Notes under the pieces: generated by a model
Database searches by the model: none
Told to the model about the DNA's origin: nothing
The model's input: only the letters and a program-made list of their open reading frames with translations
NCBI GenBank assembly: GCA_902984215.1
Contig: CADWAF010002006.1
Coordinates: 17,773 to 81,772, forward strand
Origin: Willaertia magna
Taxonomy: Eukaryota; Heterolobosea; Eutetramitea; Acrasida; Naegleriidae
DNA: 64,000 nt
Direction of reading: 5' to 3'
Made by a program: the position numbers and the translations under genes
Shown: one piece after another, positions 29,045 to 39,994 of the stretch
Position numbering within the stretch: position 1 is the first letter of the stretch
Layout of the letters: each line of letters starts with the position of its first letter

Positions 29045-31078
29045 ATGAAACGAAAATCTTCTAGAAAATATTCCTCATCCACTTCCACAGCCGCAACAGC
29101 AGCACTACCTTCCGATGACAATAATAATGACAATAATACAACAACAACAACAATCACTACTGACAAGAATACAAAAAATAATAATAATACCGATACCCAT
29201 AACATGAAAGAAAATTTAAATGAAGAAAATGATATACCACTTCTTCCACAAGGTAAAATTAAAGATATTCATAATAAAAAAACAACTATCTTTAAAGGAA
29301 TAGTATTTACATTATCAGGTACATTTATGTATAGTAGAGAAACATTAAGACAATTAATTTTATTACATGGTGGTGAATTAATATTAAATGTAACAAAAAG
29401 AGTAAATTATTGTATTTCAAAAATTCAAGAAGTTAAATTATGTAATACAATTAGAATTAAACAAGCAATTAAATATAATATACCTTTTATTAAAGAAGAA
29501 TTTATTTATGATTGTATTGAAGGAAATTGTATTTTAAAGGATATTGAAAAATATTTTATTTTAAATGAAAACCATAATAGTGGTTCTGTAGATGATGAAA
29601 TTAATGGTAGTAAGGCTGGGGATAACAGTAGTAATAGTGTTGGTAGCAGTGATAAGGCTGGAGAGAGTAGTGAGAGGAAAGAAGAAGAAGAAGAAGTGAA
29701 TAGAAATGTTGGTAGGAATAGAATAAAGAGTAGTAAAATGTTGGAAAGAGAGGAACATAATGATGAAGAAGAAGAAGAACATATAGAAAGTGATGATAAT
29801 GAAAAGAAGACGAATAAAAAGAAGAAAAAGAAGAAAAAGAATAAATCCGAAAAGAAGAAGGGAACCAAACGAAAAACAAATAAAGAAACAATAATTAGTG
29901 AAAGTGAAATGGAAGAAGAGGAAGAAGAAGATATCGCAACTATAGTTCATAATGATTTAACATCAATAAATGATAACTCTAAAAATAGAACAATATCTGG
30001 CAGTAATATAACATTGTCTCATTATCGGAATGATGACGATATGAATAATAAAAAACAACAAGAAGAAGAAATGACAAGTAGTAGTAAGAGAAAGAAAGTA
30101 AAAGAGGAATATAATAATGAACAAGAATGTAATGAAAATACTGATAATGAAGAAGAAGAAGAAGATGAAGAATTAATATCACCAACGACAACAACTACAT
30201 TATCTAACCAATCGGAAAGTTTACCTTCAACATCTACTTCTCTTCTACATAAAATAGATAATACTACAACAAATAACAGCATCAAACATTATCATAATGA
30301 TATTTTATTAACAGATAAACATTTATCTTCTAGAAGAAAACGTAAAAAAGTAAAATCATCATCTTCTTTTAATAATAATAATAATATAAATGGATATAAT
30401 AATCATTGTAATAATATGATAATTAGAAGTAATGCAGTATTTTTATTAAGTAATATTTTAAATCAAGATTATAATAATACAATTATTGTAAATGATTATT
30501 ATGCAATGAAAGAATGTCCATGGAAATTGGATTATAATAATTTATTAAATAATAATGTGAAAAATGAAAATAATAATTTAATTAAAAATAATAATGAATC
30601 AATTTTATTAATGAAAAGATTAGAACATTTATTATCAATTGATCCATATTGTACAATTATGCAAGGAGGTGGTAAAATTTATATGGAATATAATAATGAT
30701 GGTAATTTAATAATTTATAATGTGATATTATATGATAAAAATAATAGATTTTTAATTTTACAATTAATGACACATACTATTTATAATGATATATCTATTG
30801 TTTATACTAGATTTGGTACATTTGGTAAAATTGGTAATACTTTTACTAAAATTTATAATAATTTAAAGGAAGCAAAGGATTTTTATTTTATTATTTTACA
30901 ACGATTTAATAATAATTATTTATTTGATAACAGTATTATAAACAACTATAATAATTGTAGTAAAGAAGAAAAGGAAGTAATGTTAAAAAAGTTATTGTTA
31001 TTAAAGAATGAAAAACAATTAAAACAATCTTGTTATTTGGTGAATGAAAATGAATTTCAATTTATGGAAAGTTTTTAA
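29045..31078 (+). CDS. BRCT-WGR protein, PARP-related without catalytic domain
   Basis: 677 residues. A BRCT domain lies at about 78-165 (FKGIVFTLSGTF ... LRQLILLHGGEL ... RVNYCIS ... IKEEFIYDCIEGN), followed by a long acidic/Lys-rich linker (about 180-430) with clusters such as KKKKKKKNKSEKKKG that suit nuclear import. At about 535-630 is a WGR-like domain (GKIYMEYN ... YTRFGTFGKIGNTFTKIYNN ... EAKDFYFIILQRF), with Phe in place of Trp and the Arg/Gly core kept. In PARP1, BRCT and WGR precede the regulatory and ADP-ribosyltransferase domains. Here the chain ends 48 residues after the WGR, and the converging gene begins 96 bases later, so no catalytic domain can follow. A DNA-damage or chromatin role is inferred. 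Confidence 0.8.
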   Translation: MKRKSSRKYSSSTSTAATAALPSDDNNNDNNTTTTTITTDKNTKNNNNTDTHNMKENLNEENDIPLLPQGKIKDIHNKKTTIFKGIVFTLSGTFMYSRETLRQLILLHGGELILNVTKRVNYCISKIQEVKLCNTIRIKQAIKYNIPFIKEEFIYDCIEGNCILKDIEKYFILNENHNSGSVDDEINGSKAGDNSSNSVGSSDKAGESSERKEEEEEVNRNVGRNRIKSSKMLEREEHNDEEEEEHIESDDNEKKTNKKKKKKKKNKSEKKKGTKRKTNKETIISESEMEEEEEEDIATIVHNDLTSINDNSKNRTISGSNITLSHYRNDDDMNNKKQQEEEMTSSSKRKKVKEEYNNEQECNENTDNEEEEEDEELISPTTTTTLSNQSESLPSTSTSLLHKIDNTTTNNSIKHYHNDILLTDKHLSSRRKRKKVKSSSSFNNNNNINGYNNHCNNMIIRSNAVFLLSNILNQDYNNTIIVNDYYAMKECPWKLDYNNLLNNNVKNENNNLIKNNNESILLMKRLEHLLSIDPYCTIMQGGGKIYMEYNNDGNLIIYNVILYDKNNRFLILQLMTHTIYNDISIVYTRFGTFGKIGNTFTKIYNNLKEAKDFYFIILQRFNNNYLFDNSIINNYNNCSKEEKEVMLKKLLLLKNEKQLKQSCYLVNENEFQFMESF

Positions 31079-31174
31079 TTACTTTAACATTTTATATTTA
31101 TTTTTAATGTAAATAAAGTTTTTTTGTTATTTAAAAAATTACATTAATTAGTTGATAATATACAAATAGTTAAT

Positions 31175-34100
31175 TTAAATATCGTGCATTTCTTCAGTGT
31201 GATATTGTTCATGTTCTTTTCTATTGAATTTCATAACCTTATTTCTATTCTTCATGTGTAAATAACCAAATATTGCAATTGCAATAAATACAATAACAGC
31301 AACGATAAATATGATACCACCAATAACACCACCTACAATTGCACCAATATTTGAACCACCACCATTATCAACAGGAGGAGGGGTAACTGGAGAGGCAGGT
31401 GTAGTTGCACTTGTTGTAACATCAGGAGAAATTAATCCAACTTTAGAAACTGCTTGAACAACCATCTTATAAGCAGTAGATCCTTGTAATTCACTCATTG
31501 TTAATTGTGTACTATTCACCTTAAAAGTATTAATTACACTATCACTACTTGACAATAATCTAACATTATAATAACTAATAGCTGCACCACCATTAAATGT
31601 AGGTTCTGACCATTTCATTTCAATTGTATTATAAGCAGGTGCATTTGCAGTTAAATCTCTAGGTTCTGTAGGATTTGTTGGATCCCAAGTACTTGCGCTA
31701 ACAACTGTTGCAGGTGATGTACCCACGGAATTTTCTAATTGAATTGAAACTTGATATTTTGCACCAGCATCCAAGTCAGTAACTGTCACATTATTTTCAT
31801 TTTCAATAATTGTTAATTGTATTGCATTAGTTGATTGTAATGATCTAGCATTAAAATTAGAAGATACTAAAGTTACTTTAACGTGTACTCTATTTACTGG
31901 TCTACCACCATTATCAGGTGCTTTCCATGCAACTACAATCTTATTATAACTTACTTCAACTGTAATTGAAGATGGATCAATAGATGCAGGTGGAACAGGA
32001 TTTAATGTAGTTACTTCTACACCACTAGTTGTAGATGGACCTTCACCAACAGAGTTTACAGCTGCAATCTTACAAGTATAATTAAAACCAGCTTCTAAAC
32101 CTAAAATAACAATATTGTCAGCATTAAATGCAGTATTTGTAATAATTGATGGATCTGAAGCAGCTGCATCTGATCTACGACAATAAATACGATAGAAAAC
32201 ATTTGAAATACCACCATTTGCTGATTTATCAATTTGTGTCCATGTTAATGTAATATTTTGTCTTTGAATATCAATAACTTTAAGATTAGTTGGTGCAACT
32301 TCAGGTGCTGTTGGAGATAATGTTTTAACTTGTAAATTATTTGATGCACTTGATTTACCAAAAGTATTCTTAGTATAAACATTAATACTATAATTAGTTG
32401 TAGATTCTAATAAATTAAATACATAATTCAATTGAGTAGATGGAACATCAACAGTTTGTGGAGCATTATTAGAACCTACAGTAATTAACTCTACAACATA
32501 ATTTGTAATTGGTACATCACCATTATATTCTGGAGCTTTCCAACTTACTGAAATGGATGATTTTGTAACACCATCTAATTGTAAACTATTTGGATGATAT
32601 GGAATAGTACCTGAAGAAACTAAACTTGATTTTGGACCATTTCCAGCACTATTTACTGAATGTAATTGAATATTAAAGTAAGTACTATATGGTAAATGAG
32701 TTAAACTAGTACTATTTAAATTAGATGCAATTGTTAAAGTATCTCTAACAGTTCCATTATTATAAGATAATACAAGTATGTAATTTGTAATTGGTAAATT
32801 GCCAATTACTGGGATTGACCAAGCAACATTAATGATATCACTTCCACTATCGCTTGAAGCTTTAACATTTGTTGGAGCTTCTGCTAATGTTACAATTTTC
32901 TGTGCTGTTGATAATACAGAAGAAGTATAATTGTTGTAGGCTTTCATTGTAAGTTGATATTCATTACTGGATTTCAAATTATTTAATTGTAAAGTACTTG
33001 TTTCACTGGAAGTAGAATTATAATAAACACCATCTAAATATAAATTATATCCAACGATTGGAGAATTACCATTAGTTGCAGGTGCAGTCCATGTAATAGT
33101 TGCTGTATTTGCGTTAATAACAGTTTGAGTAATAGAAGAGACAGTTTTTGGAGCTGTTGCTGTAATTAATGTTGCATTAGCAGAATTTCCACCAGCATTA
33201 GCAGTAAATACTGTAATATAATAACGATTTCCAGTAACTAAATTTGAAATAATGTATTGAGTAGTTGTTTGTGGATTATTAATGTAAACCTTAGCCATAT
33301 TATTATAATCAATAGTGTTGCCATCATATGAACTATAAGCAACATAGGTAGAATATGGTTCACTAGTTACAGGATTAGTCCATTGTAAACTTAAAGTATT
33401 TTCTGAACTTTCTAATAAACTTAATCCAGTCATTGCATTATTAATTGTTGTAAATGTAATACTTTGACAATCTGAAGAATTGAAGTATTGATTACCAGTA
33501 CTAGCACATAATGTATATTTAGTACCTGATTGTAAATTATAAACAGTTAAAATCTTATTATTGTAACTATAATTAACACTACCACTATTAATGAAATAGG
33601 TTTGAATTGGTAAATCACCTTTCATTGCTTCTACTTCAGTAATAACTATTTGTGCACTATTTGTTTCAATCGAAGCAACATTCATTGAGAAAGTACCAAC
33701 AGTAGTTGGTTTAGAATGACCAGTGAATGAAATACCACTACTTTCACCTGCACTATTCTTAACATGAACGACAATATTTACACTAGATGAAATGCTACTT
33801 GGAATGGTAATAAATCTATCAGTTTGGTTAACATTATTACTTGTAATATTATATCCACTCCATTCTACATGATAGCTTAATGCTTCTGAACCAGCAGTTG
33901 ATGGTTGGGTCCATGTGAATGTAACTTGAGAACTTGTAGTTTGTGTAGAATCTTGTGAAATTGTTAAACCTGCATTTGTTGGATAAGTAACTACTTGAAT
34001 ATAATTAATATCTGATTCTAATGATTCTCTGTTAATTGATGATACTCCAATAGTATATTTAGTATTATCAATTAAATAGTTTAATGTTGATGTTAATTTG

Positions 34101-37100
34101 TTAGATGCTACCTTAAAGGAAGATACGTCAGAACTTCCAGTTTTATAATAAATTTGATAGAAATCAATAGTACAATTACCATTTGATGACGCTGCCCAAT
34201 CAACCTTAATTGAAGAAGTATCAATTGCTGCACCAGTTAAACTGATTGGTTGTGATGGTTTTGTTGCATTAGTATAGAAAGTAGTAATTGATCTTTTACC
34301 ATTTACGTTTTCACCATAAATTGAGAATGTATAATAATTACTTGCAGTTAATCCAGTGAAATCCAATCTTGTTCCAGATGTTTGATTACAATAGTTACCA
34401 TCTAAAGTACATACACGATAAAGTTGAATTGGTGAACTACTTTCACTATTTGCAACAGGAATAGCATTCCATAATAATTGAACATAAGTTGGAGAAATAT
34501 GATTAAATGTTAAACCAGTAACACTATCTGGATTTGTAGTTGTCGGTACAGTTGTATTTGTTAAAGAGAATAAATCTAATGCATTCTTACATGCTCCAAT
34601 AATATTATAATTTGTTGAACTAATTAAATTATTAAATGTTGCAGTATTTGTTGGATGTGATATGTATTGACATGTCAATGCATTTGTTGTGTTAACACAA
34701 ACTTCATAAACAATACCACCTACACTTCCAGTTGAAATTACATTCCATCCAACTTTAACATTTGAAGAACTTGTTGATTGAACTGTTAATCCTGTCATTG
34801 CATCAGGATAAGTACCAATAGTAATGGAAGAGTTTCCTTCAGATGATTTTCCAGCAGCATCTACTGCCCATACGTTAAATGTGTAAGAAGTACTACTTGC
34901 TAAAGAAGTAAAGGTTGCAGTCTTAACAGATAAATTTAATTGACATTTCTTTAAATCTGATGTACAGACACTAAATTTAAGATTACCAACTGTTCCAGGT
35001 GCAACTGAATCCCATGAAATTGTTGCTTGAGTATTTGTAATTGACGATGATCTGACATTTGTAACTTGGGCTGGTAATGTAGAGGCTTTTAATGTGGTTT
35101 CACCAATTGATCTTACACCAGCACCATTCAAAGAATATAATTTATAATTATAATAATTTGAATTTGTTAAAAGAGTAAATGTATAAGAAGTTTGGAATGT
35201 TGTAATACATTCACTAGTTTCAGTTTGACAAACTACATAACTTATTGCACCAGCATTACCACCAGTGACAGTATTCCATTTTAATGTAATAGCACTTGCA
35301 TTAATATAAGTAGTTGTAAAACCAGTTGGAACAACTGATAAAGTTGAAGTTGAAATGGTAACGTTATTTGAAATTAAACCACTTGAACTCTTAGAACGTA
35401 AATAAAAAGTATACATTTGATTGCTTGTCAATCCAGTAAAATATGCATATTTTTGTGATGTTCCAATAAAGCATCTATTATCATTTGTGCAAATATCATA
35501 AGTTTCATCAGTAAATGTAGATTCTGTTGATGCACTCCAAGTTAAATTAGCGACACTATCAGTTAAATAACTAACTGTTAAACCAACAGGAGCAGATGGA
35601 TTAGTAAATGCAGTAACCGTACCGTTTGGAGAATTTTGACCTAAACTATTGACTGCTCTAATATTAAATGTATAATAAGTGTTTGCTACTAAACCATTAA
35701 AAGTAACTTGATTTACTGAAACTGCTAAGCCAAGACTACAAATACGACCATCTGAAGAACAAACATCATAATGAATTGAACCAACAGTACCTACTGGAAC
35801 GACTGACCATTGAAGTGAAACTGAAGTTGCATTTGTGTTTGAAACAACAAAATCTCCAGGTGTTTGAGGTATAGTATTAGTTGAAACAGTAGCATTTGCT
35901 GCTGAAACTTTTGCTGCAGCATTTACTGTCCATAAAATAAAAGTATAATAACTTGATGATTGTAAATTTGATACGGTAGCTGTAGTAGATGCACTGTTTA
36001 AAACACATGATGAATGATCTGATGTACAAATAGAATATTTTGTTGCTGAAGTGCCTGTTGCAACAGCATCCCATGATAATGCAATTGAAGTTGGATTGAC
36101 TGTTGTTACCTTTAATCCAGTTGGGTTATTTGGAATTGTTGTTTCTATAACTGTTGAAGCACTTGAAGTTTGTTTTGCATTCTTAGCTACAACTCTAAAA
36201 GTATAAATTTGTGAAGCAGTTAAACTAGAAAATGTATAAGTATTTGTAGTTAAACCAGCTTGTGAACCACTGCCACCACTTTGAATATCTACTGTGTAAG
36301 TGACAGGCGCATTACCAACAGCAACAGTATCCCAAACTAATGACACTGCAGAAGTTGTTGTTGTTCCAGTAACTTTAAAATTAGCAGGAGCAGCAGGTAA
36401 AGTAGTTGCATCACTAACTGTAAGATTTGTTGGGGAATAACCAGCTTTGTTAAGAGCAGCAACTTCAACTGTATAACTATTTGAACTAATTAATGAAGAA
36501 AATATAACTGAAGTGGATGTTGTAGTTTGACAATTTAAACCATTAATACATGCATAATATGTTATTGGATTACTGCCTGCATTATCTGTTGTAGATGCAG
36601 TCCATGAAGCAGTAAATTGTTGAGTTTGAACATTTATAATTTGTAAAGTAGTTGGTGCTTGAGGTTTAGTAACAGCAGTTAGTGTTGCTGATGATGTTGA
36701 AGAAATTGATTTACCATTAACTGCCTGTATTTGAAAACCATATGTTGTTGAACTTGACAAACCAGAAAAAGTAGTTGTAGTTCCACTTAGGCCATTTTGA
36801 CACGCAGAAGGTGAAGGAGATGTCTTACAAACTGAATAAGTGATTGGTGCATTATTTCCAGCTGAAACTGAATTCCATGATAAGGATACTGAATTATGAG
36901 TTACAGACTCTAAAGATAAGGTAGGAGTTTCAGGGAGAGTAGTTGTACTAGCTGTAACATTGGTTGCAGAATATTTAAGACCGTTGAATGTTCTAATTGA
37001 CCATGAATAAGTAGTAGATGGTGATAATCCAGTATCTATGTAAGAATTACCAGTTATTCCTAAAGAACAAACTCCAGTTACAGTATTACAAACGTCATAC

Positions 37101-39244
37101 TTTTTTGGACTAACATTTCCAGCTGTTACAGCAGTCCATGTGACAGTAGCTTGTGTGGTGGATGAACTTGATGCAGATGGAGAAGTAACAGTTGGTGGTA
37201 AGGTGGATTCAGAAACAGAAGAAGTTGCAGAACTACCAGCACTATTCTTGGAAACTACAGTAAAACTGTAACTATTTGATGGTGTTAATGAAGCAAAATT
37301 TGTTGATGTTGTGGTTAGACCAGTTTTGCAAGTACCAGAAACAATACAAACATCATAAGTAACTGAAACATCACCAATAGTGACAGCATTCCATTGTAAA
37401 TTAATTTGAGTATCAGTAGTTGTACCCGTAACAGAAAATCCAGTTGGTGTTTTAGGGAATGTTACCTTTGTAACAGTTGGTACAGTAGTTGCTTGTTTTC
37501 CATAAGCATTAAAAGTTGTAATATAAAATTTATAAGTAGCGGATGAAACTAATGAACTCATTGTATAACTATTTGTAGCTTTTGCTAAATTATATGCAGT
37601 AACTCCAGGAGTATCAGAAGTAATATTATAATAAATTTGTGAATTACCTCCTGATGAAACAGTCCAAGTTAATGAAATTGAATCATTAGTAGAAGAAGGA
37701 GCAGCAAAACTAGTTACAGAAGAAGGTAATGTACATTCCGTTGTTGTTGCATTACTATTTTGAGAATTTCCGGCTGTGTTACTTGCATATACTACAATAT
37801 TGTAAATATTTGAACTAACTAATGATGTTAATGAAATTGAAGTTGATGGTGCTTCTGTGGTTCGACAAGCACTTCCATCATCTAAACAAACATGATAGGT
37901 AATATCACTACCTGAAGAGGCATCCCATGCAACTGTCATTGAAGTAGCAGTAACTGAACTTGTTGACACACTTGCTGGTGCTAAAGGTAATGTTTGAGCA
38001 GATGCAATTGTTGTTTTTGATGATGATTTTCCAACATTGTTTTGCGCATAAATTTCAATATTATTAAAAGTTGTAGATGAAGATAATCCAGTAAATGTAG
38101 CGGTCAAAGATTGAGTATTTTGACATGTAGCCCCAGAATTATAACAAATATAATAAGTAATTGGTCCTGCATTACCTGCGGAAACACTATTCCAAGTGAA
38201 TGAAAGGGTATCACTTCCTACACTTGATGCCTTAAATCCTGTTGGAGCATCTGGAAGTGTTGTTTCTGTTACTGTAATTGGACTAGATGAAACGTAATGA
38301 GTATTTCTAGAAACTACACTATATTGATAAGTTGTTGAAGAAGATAAACCAGTTGGAGAATAAGTTACTGCACCAGTGACATTATTACATGAAACACTTG
38401 GTGACATCATACATACTTGATAGTTAACAGCAACATTTCCGGCAGAAACTGCGGTCCAAGTTAAAGTCATTCCAGTTGTTGTGATAGCACTTGTTGTAAT
38501 TGAACCAGTAACATCATTTGGAGGTGTAACAATAGAAGTTAATGTTGCTGGAGAAGTGCAATATGTACCTGCAGCATTTCTAGAAAATAAACTAAAAGTA
38601 TAACTATTTGATGCTGTCAATCCAGTAATAGTAACTGGATTAGAGTTTACTAATACTTTTCCTGCTCCTTGGTCTATATAATAAGTTATAGCCGAATCAC
38701 CACCTGTTAATGGATCCCATTGAAGAGTAATTGAATTTGGTGCAATAGATGTATAAGTGAATCCTGTAGGATTTCCTGGTAAAGTTACTACATTGGTAAT
38801 TGTAGTATCAGTGTTGGTATAATAGGTTTGACCAGCATTGGTGTATTCAGCAGAAATTTTAAAAGAAAAAGTATCCGAAGGGGTTAGACCGGTAAAAGTG
38901 TCAGTCTTAGAAGAAGTAACGTGACAAATATTTGTTTTTAAAGTTTCACAAATAGTGAAAGAGATACCACTTGAAAAAATATGATTCCAACTTAAAGCAA
39001 CTGAATTACTTGTAACACTAGTTGTTAGAAGGTTTGTAACAGGAGCAACAATTGAACAATTAGCATTAGAGACATCTGTTCCTACAAATCCATTACTACT
39101 ACACTGACAAGTATCTTTAGCGATACAATTACTGTTCACAACACAGGTGGGAGTACATGAAGCAGCATTAATGTTTGTTACTTGTAGACACAGTGTTAGC
39201 CATACTACAAAGAAAACTATTGAGAGTATATGTTTTGTTTTCAT
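31175..39244 (-). CDS. Giant membrane protein with 28 fibronectin-III repeats
   Basis: 2689 residues in one exon. A signal peptide (1-27, hydrophobic SIVFFVVWLTLCL) is followed by one EGF-like or Cys-rich module (about 29-62), about 28 fibronectin type III domains of 85-95 residues, a transmembrane helix (about 2632-2660, VGGVIGGIIFIVAVIVFIAI) and a 29-residue basic/acidic cytosolic tail. Each FN3 shows the Trp of strand B (e.g. VSLSW) and the Tyr of strand F. Fifteen of the first 18 domains carry an extra Cys pair in a short hairpin (YxVCxxxxxxC), absent from the last ten. Likely an adhesion or cell-surface receptor of type I topology. It converges with the BRCT-WGR gene. Confidence 0.93.
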   Translation of the reverse strand: MKTKHILSIVFFVVWLTLCLQVTNINAASCTPTCVVNSNCIAKDTCQCSSNGFVGTDVSNANCSIVAPVTNLLTTSVTSNSVALSWNHIFSSGISFTICETLKTNICHVTSSKTDTFTGLTPSDTFSFKISAEYTNAGQTYYTNTDTTITNVVTLPGNPTGFTYTSIAPNSITLQWDPLTGGDSAITYYIDQGAGKVLVNSNPVTITGLTASNSYTFSLFSRNAAGTYCTSPATLTSIVTPPNDVTGSITTSAITTTGMTLTWTAVSAGNVAVNYQVCMMSPSVSCNNVTGAVTYSPTGLSSSTTYQYSVVSRNTHYVSSSPITVTETTLPDAPTGFKASSVGSDTLSFTWNSVSAGNAGPITYYICYNSGATCQNTQSLTATFTGLSSSTTFNNIEIYAQNNVGKSSSKTTIASAQTLPLAPASVSTSSVTATSMTVAWDASSGSDITYHVCLDDGSACRTTEAPSTSISLTSLVSSNIYNIVVYASNTAGNSQNSNATTTECTLPSSVTSFAAPSSTNDSISLTWTVSSGGNSQIYYNITSDTPGVTAYNLAKATNSYTMSSLVSSATYKFYITTFNAYGKQATTVPTVTKVTFPKTPTGFSVTGTTTDTQINLQWNAVTIGDVSVTYDVCIVSGTCKTGLTTTSTNFASLTPSNSYSFTVVSKNSAGSSATSSVSESTLPPTVTSPSASSSSTTQATVTWTAVTAGNVSPKKYDVCNTVTGVCSLGITGNSYIDTGLSPSTTYSWSIRTFNGLKYSATNVTASTTTLPETPTLSLESVTHNSVSLSWNSVSAGNNAPITYSVCKTSPSPSACQNGLSGTTTTFSGLSSSTTYGFQIQAVNGKSISSTSSATLTAVTKPQAPTTLQIINVQTQQFTASWTASTTDNAGSNPITYYACINGLNCQTTTSTSVIFSSLISSNSYTVEVAALNKAGYSPTNLTVSDATTLPAAPANFKVTGTTTTSAVSLVWDTVAVGNAPVTYTVDIQSGGSGSQAGLTTNTYTFSSLTASQIYTFRVVAKNAKQTSSASTVIETTIPNNPTGLKVTTVNPTSIALSWDAVATGTSATKYSICTSDHSSCVLNSASTTATVSNLQSSSYYTFILWTVNAAAKVSAANATVSTNTIPQTPGDFVVSNTNATSVSLQWSVVPVGTVGSIHYDVCSSDGRICSLGLAVSVNQVTFNGLVANTYYTFNIRAVNSLGQNSPNGTVTAFTNPSAPVGLTVSYLTDSVANLTWSASTESTFTDETYDICTNDNRCFIGTSQKYAYFTGLTSNQMYTFYLRSKSSSGLISNNVTISTSTLSVVPTGFTTTYINASAITLKWNTVTGGNAGAISYVVCQTETSECITTFQTSYTFTLLTNSNYYNYKLYSLNGAGVRSIGETTLKASTLPAQVTNVRSSSITNTQATISWDSVAPGTVGNLKFSVCTSDLKKCQLNLSVKTATFTSLASSTSYTFNVWAVDAAGKSSEGNSSITIGTYPDAMTGLTVQSTSSSNVKVGWNVISTGSVGGIVYEVCVNTTNALTCQYISHPTNTATFNNLISSTNYNIIGACKNALDLFSLTNTTVPTTTNPDSVTGLTFNHISPTYVQLLWNAIPVANSESSSPIQLYRVCTLDGNYCNQTSGTRLDFTGLTASNYYTFSIYGENVNGKRSITTFYTNATKPSQPISLTGAAIDTSSIKVDWAASSNGNCTIDFYQIYYKTGSSDVSSFKVASNKLTSTLNYLIDNTKYTIGVSSINRESLESDINYIQVVTYPTNAGLTISQDSTQTTSSQVTFTWTQPSTAGSEALSYHVEWSGYNITSNNVNQTDRFITIPSSISSSVNIVVHVKNSAGESSGISFTGHSKPTTVGTFSMNVASIETNSAQIVITEVEAMKGDLPIQTYFINSGSVNYSYNNKILTVYNLQSGTKYTLCASTGNQYFNSSDCQSITFTTINNAMTGLSLLESSENTLSLQWTNPVTSEPYSTYVAYSSYDGNTIDYNNMAKVYINNPQTTTQYIISNLVTGNRYYITVFTANAGGNSANATLITATAPKTVSSITQTVINANTATITWTAPATNGNSPIVGYNLYLDGVYYNSTSSETSTLQLNNLKSSNEYQLTMKAYNNYTSSVLSTAQKIVTLAEAPTNVKASSDSGSDIINVAWSIPVIGNLPITNYILVLSYNNGTVRDTLTIASNLNSTSLTHLPYSTYFNIQLHSVNSAGNGPKSSLVSSGTIPYHPNSLQLDGVTKSSISVSWKAPEYNGDVPITNYVVELITVGSNNAPQTVDVPSTQLNYVFNLLESTTNYSINVYTKNTFGKSSASNNLQVKTLSPTAPEVAPTNLKVIDIQRQNITLTWTQIDKSANGGISNVFYRIYCRRSDAAASDPSIITNTAFNADNIVILGLEAGFNYTCKIAAVNSVGEGPSTTSGVEVTTLNPVPPASIDPSSITVEVSYNKIVVAWKAPDNGGRPVNRVHVKVTLVSSNFNARSLQSTNAIQLTIIENENNVTVTDLDAGAKYQVSIQLENSVGTSPATVVSASTWDPTNPTEPRDLTANAPAYNTIEMKWSEPTFNGGAAISYYNVRLLSSSDSVINTFKVNSTQLTMSELQGSTAYKMVVQAVSKVGLISPDVTTSATTPASPVTPPPVDNGGGSNIGAIVGGVIGGIIFIVAVIVFIAIAIFGYLHMKNRNKVMKFNRKEHEQYHTEEMHDI

Positions 39245-39994
39245 TTTCTAAAACTTTTGTTTATAATAATCCGAATCTCTCACTTCGTTGTTTGTTTCAA
39301 TAATGAATAGTTTCGCTTAAATGGTAGTGAAATTTAGCTATTGCCGAGAGATGTATTACTGAATTTTTTTTTGTTGTGATTTTAAGTTAAAATCAACAAT
39401 GATTAATGACTGATTGGTATCCAAACTATTCGACTAGGTCAACACACTATGATGTCCATAAAAAATGTCAGTTGGGTTATTAGGTATCTGTTTTGAATAA
39501 TAGCGCATATTGTAAATAATAAATCGATAATGGAGGCTTATATGACTCTATTTAACACAATACAAATGATAACACAAAAAGCGAAAAGGGCCGACAGCAG
39601 TAAATTTTTACAGCAGGAATTAATGTAATCATTGATTATGTTGTTATAAAAACATCTTCTAAAAGTTTTGAAATTTAAAACTTGGTTTCAACAAGGCTGG
39701 AAATTCCTTTCAAAAAGTAGAAAGTATTATTGTTTTATCATTTTTAGCCTATTTATTCATCATGTTTACAGTTAACTTAAGGATCTTCAAAAACAATGGT
39801 TTCTTTTGTTTAAATAAATACAACTGAAAGTTGGTAACATCCAGCTATTCAGAATAATAATAATATACTCCCAACATTTGTTTGAAGGCTTTTTTTATGT
39901 ATTTTTTTGTATTCAAAGAAATTTACAGAAAGAATTTGCGGGAAGTTCTGATTACAAAAAAAAAAATCAAGACTTTATATTTGCAAAATTAAAA
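39245..39994. other. Divergent intergenic region
   Basis: 750 bases between the starts of the FN3 gene (minus) and the TALE homeobox gene (plus). It should hold both promoters. It is of mixed composition, and no repeat or RNA gene is recognised. Confidence 0.5.

Noticed and set aside
29506..30285. Several minus-strand frames rich in Phe, Leu, Ser and Tyr
   Set aside because: They are reverse-strand shadows of the Lys/Glu/Asn-rich linker of the BRCT-WGR gene.
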